A stretch of DNA of 64,000 nucleotides from Vibrio sp. Isolate32. GTDB lineage: Bacteria; Pseudomonadota; Gammaproteobacteria; Enterobacterales; Vibrionaceae. The notes below the pieces were generated by a model. That model did not search any database, was not told where the DNA came from, and saw only the letters and a list, made by a program, of their open reading frames with translations. Within the stretch, counting starts at the first letter, position 1. Each line of letters opens with the position of its first letter. This document shows positions 15,908-24,487 of this stretch, piece after piece. The stretch is from assembly GCF_022397955.1 (NCBI RefSeq), contig NZ_JAKEUQ010000007.1, positions 1 to 64,000 of the forward strand, in the 5' to 3' direction. The position numbers were made by a program, and so were the translations under genes.

Positions 15908-16252
15908 CTATAACCCTTCATAGTCATCAATGGCTCGTCGTGCTTCAGCCATTGAACATCCAGACTCCATAACCAATTGAGCAACTGTCATAGAAGGAGT
16001 TGCGGCTAACAGCGACGCCAAACACACCACAGGTTTTGGCAGTACCTTGTCTATGGCGACTGTTATCCAGTCGTCTTTTTCATGAGTTAACAAAGCTTTG
16101 AATTCGATCAATTGATGCTCTTGAGCCACCAATAACCAGTTGCGTGAGCGACGAACTCGATTCAACTGACATCCACACTCAGCGGCGTTCGCCATTACTT
16201 GGCTCTTATCACTCACACGATGTACAAAACTATTCAGTGGGACGCTAAACAT
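15908..16252 (-). CDS. RRF_GI-type protein (annotated as ribosome recycling factor family)
   Basis: 114 residues beginning MFSVPLNSFVHRVSDK and containing CGCQLNRVRRSRNWLL. This opening is what I remember from a Vibrio family that databases name ribosome recycling factor family (RRF_GI). It bears no visible similarity to true Frr, which is about 185 residues. The C-terminal part (about 80-110) looks like a small helix-turn-helix (TVAQLVMESGCSMAEARRAI). I would treat the ribosome label as nominal; a DNA- or RNA-binding role is equally possible. Confidence 0.6.
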   Translation of the reverse strand: MFSVPLNSFVHRVSDKSQVMANAAECGCQLNRVRRSRNWLLVAQEHQLIEFKALLTHEKDDWITVAIDKVLPKPVVCLASLLAATPSMTVAQLVMESGCSMAEARRAIDDYEGL

Positions 16253-16348
16253 AACTTATATCAGATAATCGACAGAGGGTCTTAGGATTACACAGCCTTT
16301 ACAAAACAGCTAGATTCAGCATCAACAACAATACGAAGCAGTTAAAAC

Positions 16349-16816
16349 TCAATGAAGAAGCTCAATCTTTATCTCAGTCTTAACAGAATTGGCAATGAAG
16401 CAGTTACTGTGCGCCAGACGGTGCAGCTTTTCGATCTGTTTATCCGTTGGGCGCTTATCACCACCAAATCGAATTTGGGGTCTAAGCGTCACATGGCTAA
16501 CCCAAGCTCGCCCCGCTTTATCTTCTTCAAGCACACCTACTGCATCATCAACGTAAGACTCGATGACGTACTTTTGTTTAGCAGCAATGCCCAAAAACGT
16601 CAGCATATGACAACTGGCAATCGCCGCAATAAAGGCTTCTTCGGGATCAACATTTTCTTCAACAGAGAATGGTAGTGGCACCACATGAGGCGATGACGAC
16701 GCAGGTATAATAACACCACCATCAAATTCCCACGTATGCCCGCGACTGTATTGGTTGTCGCTAAATACCTCATCGTCGCCTTTCTGCCAGCGAATCAAGG
16801 CACCATAATCAGACAT
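16349..16816 (-). CDS. OsmC family peroxiredoxin-like protein
   Basis: 155 residues. OsmC-type features are the redox cysteine Cys69 in AIASCHML and the second cysteine Cys139 in AHSNCFIANSV. Proteins of this fold reduce organic hydroperoxides with thiol donors in the cytoplasm. The N-terminus (RWQKGDDEVFSDNQYSRGHTW) marks the subfamily resembling YhfA/OsmC-like proteins, distinct from Ohr. It is 9 bp downstream of a GFA-domain gene and probably cotranscribed with it. Confidence 0.85.
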   Translation of the reverse strand: MSDYGALIRWQKGDDEVFSDNQYSRGHTWEFDGGVIIPASSSPHVVPLPFSVEENVDPEEAFIAAIASCHMLTFLGIAAKQKYVIESYVDDAVGVLEEDKAGRAWVSHVTLRPQIRFGGDKRPTDKQIEKLHRLAHSNCFIANSVKTEIKIELLH

Positions 16817-16825
16817 ACTTTCTCC

Positions 16826-17218
16826 TTAGCGATCCGCAGGATGGTTCACCCCATCGTTAGTCACCACATCACCAATATCAAAAGGGTTCACCCCTTCTAA
16901 ACAACCAATGTTGAATCCATATTCATTTGGGCTAGAACGACGTTGATGATGAGTATAGATACCACAGTTCGAGCAGAAGTAGTGCTTCGCGGTGTTGGTA
17001 TTGAATTGATATAACTTGAGATGCTCTGCACCTTTGAGGACCTTGAGACCATCCAAGGCTACCGAACCCACTATCGCACCCTTACGACGACAGATAGAGC
17101 AATCACAACGGCGTGGCTTTTCGATGCCGTTAGGTAGGCTGAGCTCTAACTCCACCGCACCGCAATGGCAGGTCGCTTTATGCAATGGTTTGATCACCGT
17201 GTTGCCAACTATTTTCAT
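16826..17218 (-). CDS. GFA/CENP-V domain zinc protein
   Basis: 130 residues from the ATG at 17218, chosen because GGAGAG lies 4 bp upstream; a start at 17251 would add 11 residues without a good ribosome-binding site. The zinc cysteines of the GFA fold are in ATCHCGAVEL, RRCDCSICRRKG and FCSNCGIYTHH. Members include glutathione-dependent formaldehyde-activating enzyme, but most have unknown substrates. Pairing with the OsmC gene suggests a thiol- or aldehyde-detoxification operon. Confidence 0.82.
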   Translation of the reverse strand: MKIVGNTVIKPLHKATCHCGAVELELSLPNGIEKPRRCDCSICRRKGAIVGSVALDGLKVLKGAEHLKLYQFNTNTAKHYFCSNCGIYTHHQRRSSPNEYGFNIGCLEGVNPFDIGDVVTNDGVNHPADR

Positions 17219-17318
17219 TGTTCTCTCCAGTAACATCCATTTATTGCTCACATCATAACCAGTCCAGTCAGTTCTGTCCGCTGTCCCGCTTTCAGTTTGA
17301 GAGTTTTGTCATATCGCG

Positions 17319-18251
17319 TTAATTAATTGATTTATCGGTCAAACGACCAAAATTATCGATTAGGAAATCCAAAAATAGTCGAATTCGCTTAGGTTGATAC
17401 TTCTTGCTGATGTACACCACATTCAAGTCGGCGCTCGATACAGAGGTCGAGGTATTGAAGTTTTTCATATAGCCGTTGAGCAGAGTGACAAGACGTTGGT
17501 TTTTTATGTCATCTTGCACATCCAACACTGATTTGAGCGCAATACCCTCGCCTTTTAATGCCCAATAACGAATCACTTCACCGTCGTCTGAAAATCGTTT
17601 TGGCACAACGGTAATCGACTTTTTCATGTCGTGATCTTGAAAGTGCCAAGTCTTGAGTTCCTCATTGCTACGCAGCATTGCCAAGCAATCATGTTCTGTT
17701 AAGTCTTGAGGCGTTAATGGCGTTCCATGCTTGGCAAGGTATTCAGGAGAAGCACACAGCACACGTCGGCTCGTGGATAAACGTCTTGATATCAAACTGC
17801 TGTCAATTAACTCTCCGTAGCGAATAATCACATCCATGCCCGACTCTGCAATATTCGACAGGTTATCGTTCAAATAGAGGTAAGGGATCACATCGGGATA
17901 TTGCTGACAGAACTCAGAGAGAATAGGAAGAATGTACTGCTTGCCGATGTCTTTGGGAGCGGCGACTTTTAAAGGGCCTTTAACCTCTTTGACACCATTT
18001 TGAATCAGGTTTTCAGTCTCACTGACGTTATCCAATATCTCCAGACATGCCCTGTGATACAGCTCGCCAGAATCGGTCAAAGACACATGTCGAGTACTTC
18101 GATTCAACAACTTCACACCATATCGCTCTTCCAGTGCCTGCAGCCTTGCCGTCATAGTCGCAGGTGATAAGCCTAGCTCGCGTCCTGCTGCAGCCAAACC
18201 TTGATGCTTCACGATACTGACGAACATCGCCATGTCTGAAAACTTATCCAT
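17319..18251 (-). CDS. LysR family transcriptional regulator
   Basis: 310 residues. The N-terminal winged helix-turn-helix (about 1-65) contains HQGLAAAGRELGLSPATMTAR. The effector domain follows from about 90 and is of the type that begins GPLKVAAPKDIGKQYILP. The gene is divergent from an ene-reductase gene (18374) across 122 bp. This layout usually means the regulator controls that neighbour, with an electrophilic ligand. Confidence 0.88.
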   Translation of the reverse strand: MDKFSDMAMFVSIVKHQGLAAAGRELGLSPATMTARLQALEERYGVKLLNRSTRHVSLTDSGELYHRACLEILDNVSETENLIQNGVKEVKGPLKVAAPKDIGKQYILPILSEFCQQYPDVIPYLYLNDNLSNIAESGMDVIIRYGELIDSSLISRRLSTSRRVLCASPEYLAKHGTPLTPQDLTEHDCLAMLRSNEELKTWHFQDHDMKKSITVVPKRFSDDGEVIRYWALKGEGIALKSVLDVQDDIKNQRLVTLLNGYMKNFNTSTSVSSADLNVVYISKKYQPKRIRLFLDFLIDNFGRLTDKSIN

Positions 18252-18373
18252 GCTACTTCTTCCTCGTCACACTGTTCATTTCAACCGAATAATAAATTCA
18301 TATTTTAGCTAATTATCAAACTCAGTCGAACAAATAAAATAGTCCCTATCAGCAGAAGATAGGAATCCAGAGC
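18252..18373. promoter_or_regulatory. Divergent promoter region of the LysR and ene-reductase genes
   Basis: A 122-bp A+T-rich spacer (for example 18289-18325) separates two divergent starts and must hold both promoters and any LysR operator. I could not pick a single T-N11-A site with confidence. Confidence 0.5.
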
Positions 18374-19462
18374 ATGACTAAATTATTCAACAAGACACAA
18401 TTAAAGGAGTTAGCACTGCAAAATCGTGTGGTGATGGCACCCATGACCCGAGCTCGCAGCAGCCAACCGGGCAATGTGCCCAACGACATGATGGCGACTT
18501 ATTACCAACAACGTGCTAGCGCTGGGCTTATCATCACTGAAGCGACGCAGATCTCTGATGACTCTCAAGGTTACTCATTCACTCCCGGCGTTTATACCGA
18601 TGCACAAATCGAAGGTTGGAAGTCAGTAACCACCGCCGCTAAAGCACAAGGTACAGCAATATTCTGTCAGTTGTGGCATGTAGGTCGAGTTTCTCACCCT
18701 ACCTTTCAAAAGGGCGAACTGCCGATTGCGCCGTCAGCTTTGGCTCCAATAGAAACTCAGGTGTGGATTTCTGATGAGAATGGCAACGGCAATATGGTCG
18801 ATTGCATCCAACCAAGAAAAATGACCCAAGCAGACATCGATCGAGTAGTTCAAGATTTTGCGAACGCAGCAAAGAAAGCCATCGAAGCAGGCTTTAATGG
18901 TGTCGAGATCCACGGCGGCAATGGCTACCTAATCGATCAATTCCTAAGAACTAACTCAAACAAGCGCAACGACAACTATGGCGGAAGCGGTGAGAACAGA
19001 CTTCGCTTCCTGATTGAAGTGGTTGATGCAGTGATTGCAGAGATAGGTGCCGATAAAGTCGGTGTGCGCTTGGCGCCATTCATCACCTTCAAAGATATGA
19101 ACTGCCCAGACATAGTGCCAACAATTTTAGAAGCATCGAAAGCCCTGCAAGCTCGTGATATCGCTTATCTGCACCTTTCAGAAGCCGACTGGGATGATGC
19201 TCCAGTTATCCCTGAAAGCTTCCGAATTGAGCTAAGAGCCTTGTTCTCTAACACTATCATCGTCGCTGGCAGCTACACACCACAACGCGCCGAAGAAGTC
19301 TTAAGCAAAGGCTACGCCGACCTAGTCGCATTTGGTCGCCCATTCGTAGCAAATCCAGATCTCGTATCACGCCTACAAAACGGCAGAGAGCTAGCACAAC
19401 TCGATGGTGCAACTCTATTCGGCGGCAACGAAAAAGGCTACATCGACTATCTAGCGTTGTAG
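18374..19462 (+). CDS. Old yellow enzyme family alkene reductase
   Basis: 362 residues, an FMN-dependent TIM barrel of the OYE/NemA type. Recognisable blocks are RVVMAPMTRARS near the N-terminus, LWHVGRVSHP (about 97-106), GFNGVEIHGGNGYLIDQFLR and the C-terminal FGRPFVANPDL. The HGGN motif carries the ligand-binding His-Asn pair that hydrogen-bonds the carbonyl or nitro group. It should reduce activated C=C bonds in the cytoplasm with NAD(P)H. It is divergent from a LysR gene that probably regulates it. NemA-like is as specific as the sequence allows. Confidence 0.9.
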   Translation: MTKLFNKTQLKELALQNRVVMAPMTRARSSQPGNVPNDMMATYYQQRASAGLIITEATQISDDSQGYSFTPGVYTDAQIEGWKSVTTAAKAQGTAIFCQLWHVGRVSHPTFQKGELPIAPSALAPIETQVWISDENGNGNMVDCIQPRKMTQADIDRVVQDFANAAKKAIEAGFNGVEIHGGNGYLIDQFLRTNSNKRNDNYGGSGENRLRFLIEVVDAVIAEIGADKVGVRLAPFITFKDMNCPDIVPTILEASKALQARDIAYLHLSEADWDDAPVIPESFRIELRALFSNTIIVAGSYTPQRAEEVLSKGYADLVAFGRPFVANPDLVSRLQNGRELAQLDGATLFGGNEKGYIDYLAL

Positions 19463-19512
19463 CGGGTTTTGAAGTGATAGTGTTGGCTTGAGTTTTACGG
19501 CAGGCAAAAGAA

Positions 19513-19537
19513 AGGCTCGCGTGACTAGTGCGAGCCT
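19513..19537. terminator. Terminator-like hairpin
   Basis: The stem is AGGCTCGC (19513-19520) with GCGAGCCT (19530-19537). Read on the minus strand it is followed by TTCTTTTG. It lies 50 bp after the ene-reductase stop and 220 bp beyond the minus-strand gene ending at 19760. The rest of 19463-19759 is A+T-rich, with no gene I can support. Confidence 0.5.
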
Positions 19538-19759
19538 AATGCAGTTTAGGGGGTAAACCACAATCTGATATTAATTCGGGCTAATTATTTAACTTATGAG
19601 CCATTATGCACTTGCGCGCACTAATATTCCATTTTTAAATGATTCACGGCAATTAATCAATCGATAAAAGTTAGCGTTTGGTCAATTTAAACCACATAAA
19701 TAACAGTGACTTAGTGAGCTGTGTCTACTAATTAATCAGAAATACCATACCAATCAGAT

Positions 19760-20626
19760 TTATAGACTTTTCATTTGCCAATAGCCTTCACCATTAGTTG
19801 CGAGCTGACTATATAAATAATCAAGCGTGTCAGCAACCGTCCCTGCAATGCCTTGCGGTGGGTTAAATAACAGCAAGCCACTACCAATAAGGCGGTCATC
19901 TCCTTTCGGATCGCGCAATCGTAATTCCGACTTTATCGGACTTGGCAACAAGCCATCTTTCACCGCTGTCACACAGTGGTCCAATATTAAAGCGCTTCGA
20001 TCATCTGTGTATAACGGATACCAAATTAATGCAGATACTCTCTCTGACTGCTGATAGGCCTTAACCAAAGCATCAATCACCGCGAGATATTCGGAACCCG
20101 TTTCGTAAGGAGGATCGATCACAACCAGGTGGTGGCTGTCATGTTTAGCGACATCGTCAGGCAGTGCTTTAAGCCCATCGCCCGCAGTAATAGTGAGCTT
20201 GCTAGAGACATCGAGATCGCGTTGCAACTTCTCAATATTGGTTTGCAGTAAATCGGCTTCATCTTGCTGAATATCGGAGAAATAGAAGCTATCTTGGCTA
20301 CGACCTTGTTGATAGGTAATCGCCGCCGAGCCGGGATACAGCGTGATAAGTTGATTCGGATTGTAGTATTCCAACACCGACATAAAAGATGCGAATGACT
20401 CAGGAAGGTAAGCCTTGTTTCGCCAAAGGTATCCAACCCCTTCTGCAAATTCTCCCGCGTGATTACTTGGCGCAGTGGTTAGGTCATAACACCCTGTACC
20501 TGAGTGAGTGTCGATAACATTGAGGCGCGAATGCTGCTGCATTAATGACTGAACCAGAGCACTTAATACAGGGTGCTTCAGTGCGTCACCGTGGTCGCCT
20601 ACGTGACATTGATGTCGATATTCCAT
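19760..20626 (-). CDS. rlmJ: RlmJ-like 23S rRNA A2030 N6-methyltransferase
   Basis: 288 residues. The start MEYRHQCHVGDHGDALKHPV matches the opening of RlmJ (YRHSFHAGNHADVLKH in E. coli). The motif IV DPPYETG (about residues 171-177) is the catalytic N6-adenine methylase signature. The N-terminal DTHSGTGCY forms the SAM-binding loop. RlmJ methylates A2030 of 23S rRNA in E. coli. This copy diverges considerably from the E. coli protein. A second copy on the primary chromosome is possible, so the symbol is tentative. It is transcribed alone. Confidence 0.75.
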   Translation of the reverse strand: MEYRHQCHVGDHGDALKHPVLSALVQSLMQQHSRLNVIDTHSGTGCYDLTTAPSNHAGEFAEGVGYLWRNKAYLPESFASFMSVLEYYNPNQLITLYPGSAAITYQQGRSQDSFYFSDIQQDEADLLQTNIEKLQRDLDVSSKLTITAGDGLKALPDDVAKHDSHHLVVIDPPYETGSEYLAVIDALVKAYQQSERVSALIWYPLYTDDRSALILDHCVTAVKDGLLPSPIKSELRLRDPKGDDRLIGSGLLLFNPPQGIAGTVADTLDYLYSQLATNGEGYWQMKSL

Positions 20627-20752
20627 TCCCTTGCCTCATTTCTACTAACGTCATATAAACATACTTCATATCATTAGTGCTTGCCTGCTCAACCCGTCGT
20701 TTTTTGAAATAGGCTATCTTTTCTCTAACTAATTGACTCTTAAATAAAATAA

Positions 20753-20782
20753 AGCCCTTCGTTTGGTTAAAAACGAAGGGCT
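20753..20782 (-). terminator. Terminator of the secDF2 operon
   Basis: A perfect 12-bp stem (AGCCCTTCGTTT at 20753-20764, AAACGAAGGGCT at 20771-20782). On the minus strand it is followed by TTATTTTATTT. It lies 47 bp beyond the secF stop. Confidence 0.82.
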
Positions 20783-20828
20783 AAAGTAAGCTCACTTACT
20801 GAGTTGCAGCATTATGACAGTAGATAAC

Positions 20829-21770
20829 CTAAGGGTACTCACCCTCAACTTCTACAGGCGGTTTCACTTGGTAGTGACAAGGCTGTAGGCCAAGTAATTT
20901 CGGAAGGGTGATACCGACCGAGATTGAAGACCATGTACCACTCGCAATACCCACAACCAATGCAATAGCAAAACCTTGTAGCGCTGCGCCACCAAGCAAC
21001 CAAAGCGCAGATACCGTCAACAGCGTCGTACCTGAAGTCACCATGGTACGAGAGAACGTTGCTTTGATTGATTCGTTAAGCAGGTTGTCGGTATCGCCGT
21101 TAGGGTTACCACGCAGCATCTCACGGACACGGTCCGCAATGATGATCGAGTCATTCAGTGAGTAGCCCAGAATCGCTAATACCGCCGCTAACACCGTTAG
21201 GTTGAACTCAAACTGAGTCAAAGCGAATAAGCCGAAGATAATCGTCACGTCGTAAATGATCGCAGCCAAAGCACCGAGAGCTAAACGCCATTCAAATCGT
21301 ACACTTAGGTAAAGCATGATCATTAAGAAACACACCAATACCGCTAAGCCACCTTGGTCAACCATGTCTTGACCCACTTGAGGGCCAACCACGCTGCTAT
21401 TAAGCACTTTCACTTGGTCACTCACCGATGCCAAAGCATCAACTAAGTTGATCTGCGGTGCGTCTGTTATTTGGCTGTAGCGAATGGTCCAGCGGTCTTG
21501 CTCTGCCATACCAACCACTTGCACGTCTTGTTGGAAAGCGGCATCAAGCTGTGTTTTCAGTGCGTCTTTGGTCACTTGTTCTGAAAGTTGAACCTCAGCA
21601 ACCACACCACCTGTAAAGTCCAAGCCCCAGTTAAACCCTTTCACGGCCACCAGCATCACCGAGCTCATGAACAGCACAATAGAGATTACCGACATCACCT
21701 TACGCAGAAGAGTCATATTACTATTTGAAAAATAGCGTTCTGAAATTGTCATTTTTGTTGAAGTACTCAT
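20829..21770 (-). CDS. secF: Protein translocase subunit SecF (SecF2)
   Basis: 313 residues, close to E. coli SecF (323). The first membrane helix is near 22-44, followed by the periplasmic segment opening GLDFTGGVVAEVQL. The last five helices (from about 130) contain the RND-type block AILGYSLNDSIIIADRVRE. With SecD it pulls translocating proteins on the periplasmic side using an ion gradient. It follows secD after 2 bp. The upstream VemP gene identifies this as the second Vibrio SecDF pair, which in V. alginolyticus is made when Na+-driven SecDF1 fails. Confidence 0.93.
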   Translation of the reverse strand: MSTSTKMTISERYFSNSNMTLLRKVMSVISIVLFMSSVMLVAVKGFNWGLDFTGGVVAEVQLSEQVTKDALKTQLDAAFQQDVQVVGMAEQDRWTIRYSQITDAPQINLVDALASVSDQVKVLNSSVVGPQVGQDMVDQGGLAVLVCFLMIMLYLSVRFEWRLALGALAAIIYDVTIIFGLFALTQFEFNLTVLAAVLAILGYSLNDSIIIADRVREMLRGNPNGDTDNLLNESIKATFSRTMVTSGTTLLTVSALWLLGGAALQGFAIALVVGIASGTWSSISVGITLPKLLGLQPCHYQVKPPVEVEGEYP

Positions 21771-21772
21771 GC

Positions 21773-23572
21773 TTAAATCCTTACATCGTGGCGTTGGTCA
21801 CGCCCCCAAACCAAATTGATGATCGCTCGTGAAGCAAAAATGCCCGTAAACATACTGGTTAGAAGACCTAAGCCTAGTGTCAAAGCAAAGCCTTGAATTG
21901 GTCCGTTACCAATGGTGTAAAGAGCGACGGCTACAATCATGGTGGTGAAGTTAGCATCGAAGATAGATGAGAACGCGCTATCGAAACCACGATCGATGGA
22001 GCTAGCAAAGCTGCGTCCTTCTTTCATTTTGTCTCGAATACGTTCGAAGATAAGTACATTAGTATCTACCGCCATACCAACGGTTAATACCAAGCCAGCA
22101 ATACCCGGCAGTGTTAATACCGCACCCGGTAGCAATGCGATCAGACCAAATAGCGTTACCATGTTAACGATAAGCGCACCATTCGCGACCCAACCAAGAC
22201 GGCGATACCATAGCGCCATAAACGTAAGAGTAAGACCAAGACCAAGCGCCAATGCAGCAAAACCGTTAGTCACGTTTTCTGCACCCAAAGATGGACCAAT
22301 GGTACGCTCTTCAATAATGGTAACAGGCGCAGTTAGTGAGCCTGCGCGAAGCAACAGAGCCAGCTCTTGCGCTTCAGCCATGCTGCCTGCACCTGTAATT
22401 CTGAAGCGGCTGCCCAGTTGAGATTGGATGTTCGCAACGCTGATCACTTCACTGGTTTTCTCGCTATTACCGGCTCTGTCGCGGCTGTACTCGCTGTAAA
22501 CCGTCGCCATTGGCTTACCGATGTTATGACGAGAGAACTCAGACATTTTCTTACCGCCAGAAGAATCCAACGTGATGTTTACTTCTGCGCTGCCCATTTC
22601 ACCAATGCCACTGCGTGCATCGATAATGTGCTCGCCACTTAGTACTGCTTTACGAGCGACAACCACACGGTTTCCATCGGTATCTTTTAGCGTTTGAGTG
22701 TTGCGTGTTGGGTTGTCGTAAACCGAGTAGAACGCCAATGATGCCGTAGCACCAATCACGTCTTTCGCGGCTGCTGGGTCTTGAACACCCGGAAGTTCGA
22801 TACGGATACGGCTTTCACCTTGGCGTTGAATCGATGCCTCCGTGATGCCGAGCTCTTCAATACGGCTGCGCATGATTTGTAGGTTTTGTTGAACCGTTAG
22901 GTTGCGTAGCGTTCTTTGTTCTTCTTCAGACTGAGTTAACGTTAGCGATTTATCTGAACGGTCACGCTGCCATTGTGGGAACTCTTCACGAATCAGTTTT
23001 TGTGCTTTCTCGAAATCTGCATCAGTGCGGAAGTTAAATTCAACTTGGTTGTCCACCACTTTACCGCGTGCATAACGCACTTGGCTGGTGATCTCGTCGA
23101 CCACAGATTGCGCTTGTGCGTGGTAAACCGGTTCCATGTCAACTTCTAGCAGGAACTGCACACCACCACGTAAATCAAGGCCTAGCTGAATCGGCGCGAA
23201 GCCCATGTCAGTCAACCATTTTGGTGCTGCAGGCTCCATCGCTAGCGCAACAGTCGCGTTATCCAATAGGCGCTCATTCAGCACCTCTTTGGCTTTCGCT
23301 TGTTGTTCTGCATCTTCCAAGATCACCACCAAACGGTTGTCTTTTTGAAATGCCGATTTGGCTTGAATGCCTTCGCTTGCAAGGTATTGGGTCACCTGCG
23401 TCGCGTCGATGGTTTGCTCAGAGCGATTGTTAATTTGAACCGATGCATTCTCGCCATACCAAGAAGGTAAAGCACTCAGAACCATGATGATGATAGTGGC
23501 GATAAGCACCACGTATTTCCACTTTGAATAGTGGTTAATTTGTTTTCTTGGAATGCGTTTTTTCACAGTCAA
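21773..23572 (-). CDS. secD: Protein translocase subunit SecD (SecD2)
   Basis: 599 residues (E. coli SecD 615). A signal-anchor helix (about 15-35) is followed by the large periplasmic domain with LGLDLRGGVQFLLEVDM near 130. The C-terminal six-helix RND-like part has VLTVGMAVDTNVLIFERIRD. The start is TTG (23572) or GTG (23566); AAGAAGAG lies just upstream and serves either. It forms the SecDF complex with the next gene. The 173-bp leader after vemP is where ribosome stalling on VemP should expose this ribosome-binding site. Confidence 0.93.
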   Translation of the reverse strand: MTVKKRIPRKQINHYSKWKYVVLIATIIIMVLSALPSWYGENASVQINNRSEQTIDATQVTQYLASEGIQAKSAFQKDNRLVVILEDAEQQAKAKEVLNERLLDNATVALAMEPAAPKWLTDMGFAPIQLGLDLRGGVQFLLEVDMEPVYHAQAQSVVDEITSQVRYARGKVVDNQVEFNFRTDADFEKAQKLIREEFPQWQRDRSDKSLTLTQSEEEQRTLRNLTVQQNLQIMRSRIEELGITEASIQRQGESRIRIELPGVQDPAAAKDVIGATASLAFYSVYDNPTRNTQTLKDTDGNRVVVARKAVLSGEHIIDARSGIGEMGSAEVNITLDSSGGKKMSEFSRHNIGKPMATVYSEYSRDRAGNSEKTSEVISVANIQSQLGSRFRITGAGSMAEAQELALLLRAGSLTAPVTIIEERTIGPSLGAENVTNGFAALALGLGLTLTFMALWYRRLGWVANGALIVNMVTLFGLIALLPGAVLTLPGIAGLVLTVGMAVDTNVLIFERIRDKMKEGRSFASSIDRGFDSAFSSIFDANFTTMIVAVALYTIGNGPIQGFALTLGLGLLTSMFTGIFASRAIINLVWGRDQRHDVRI

Positions 23573-23745
23573 GATCTCTTCTTTGAACTAATATTTTGCG
23601 AACACGAGCGATGGCTAATCACAACCAGAACAAGCTGATTGAAAGATAGTGATGCTAAAGCTGATGTCGCTATGTTTGTGTTGGTTAACTGGCGAGCTCA
23701 ACGGGCACAAGTGACCAACGATACGACCAATTTAGGGTCAAACGA

Positions 23746-24252
23746 TTAGCTAAGAAGTTCTCGGAAGTGGGAATATTGGATGTTGCCCTCTTTCCACCCA
23801 GAGAGCCGGAAGGACCGAGAACTCACAGTGCTGGTCCAATGCTGCTTAGAATCCAACAACGGTGTGTTGAAAAGCAGAGAAGCCAGTATTGAAGGGGGAG
23901 AGAAGTCGATCAGTAGATGATAAGCAGGCTCAAGATCGGCCACGCTTTCTTGCTCGTTACTGAGCATACGTCTGAAGTTTGCTGCTTGGAGGCTCGACTC
24001 AGTGTCGTGATAGTTGGAACTATCACCAGAAGGCACGCTGCCAAACCGATCCTTATCGCATTCTAAGTAGCTCGACGGATTATCCGTAACGGCTTGTTTA
24101 CAAAGATCATTCGGTGAAGATTGCTCTTGCGCCGAGTATGTTTGAAACGGCTTAGAAGGAAACGAATAGCCGTTAGAATTCACTAAGCCAAAGCTCAGTA
24201 AAAACAACATTAAGACTAATCGGGTACCCAGTTTAAGCAATCTAATATCCAA
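23746..24252 (-). CDS. vemP: VemP-type export-monitoring arrest peptide
   Basis: About 168 residues from a TTG at 24252 (GAG 8 bp upstream); a longer TTG start at 24282 would give 178. A signal sequence (LGTRLVLMLFLLSFGLVNSNG) is followed by a low-homology secreted body and a C-terminal segment FRLSGWKEGNIQY ending nine residues before the stop. The SGWKE core resembles the arrest region of Vibrio VemP as I remember it. VemP stalls in the ribosome while its export is slow, and the stall opens the secD2 ribosome-binding site downstream. Location immediately upstream of secDF and size near 159 residues agree. The protein has no enzymatic features and would normally be annotated as hypothetical. 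Confidence 0.78.
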   Translation of the reverse strand: MDIRLLKLGTRLVLMLFLLSFGLVNSNGYSFPSKPFQTYSAQEQSSPNDLCKQAVTDNPSSYLECDKDRFGSVPSGDSSNYHDTESSLQAANFRRMLSNEQESVADLEPAYHLLIDFSPPSILASLLFNTPLLDSKQHWTSTVSSRSFRLSGWKEGNIQYSHFRELLS

Positions 24253-24431
24253 ACAATATTCTCGTAGATCGCCAATATACAATACAAATGAAACGCTGTC
24301 TTGATTTAAAACCTTTTTTAGAAAACGATACGATGCAACCGATTAAGCGTTCTCGCAATTTAGATTTACATAGTTCTAAAACGGCTTAACAACAGGTGAT
24401 GTATAGATGTTATGAATGGTGGAAAAACAAG

Positions 24432-24458
24432 AAAGCCAAGCGATGATCGCTTGGCTTT
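24432..24458 (-). terminator. Terminator of the M16 peptidase gene
   Basis: A 13-bp perfect inverted repeat (AAAGCCAAGCGAT at 24432-24444, complement at 24446-24458) lies 30 bp after the stop codon. On the minus strand it is followed by CTTGTTTTTCC. It may also stop plus-strand readthrough toward vemP. Confidence 0.75.
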
Positions 24459-24487
24459 GAGTTGTCTCTTTCTGTTGGTTTCAAGCT

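Noticed and set aside
15908..16252. True ribosome recycling factor
   Set aside because: Length and sequence do not fit Frr; the name used in databases for this Vibrio family is nominal.
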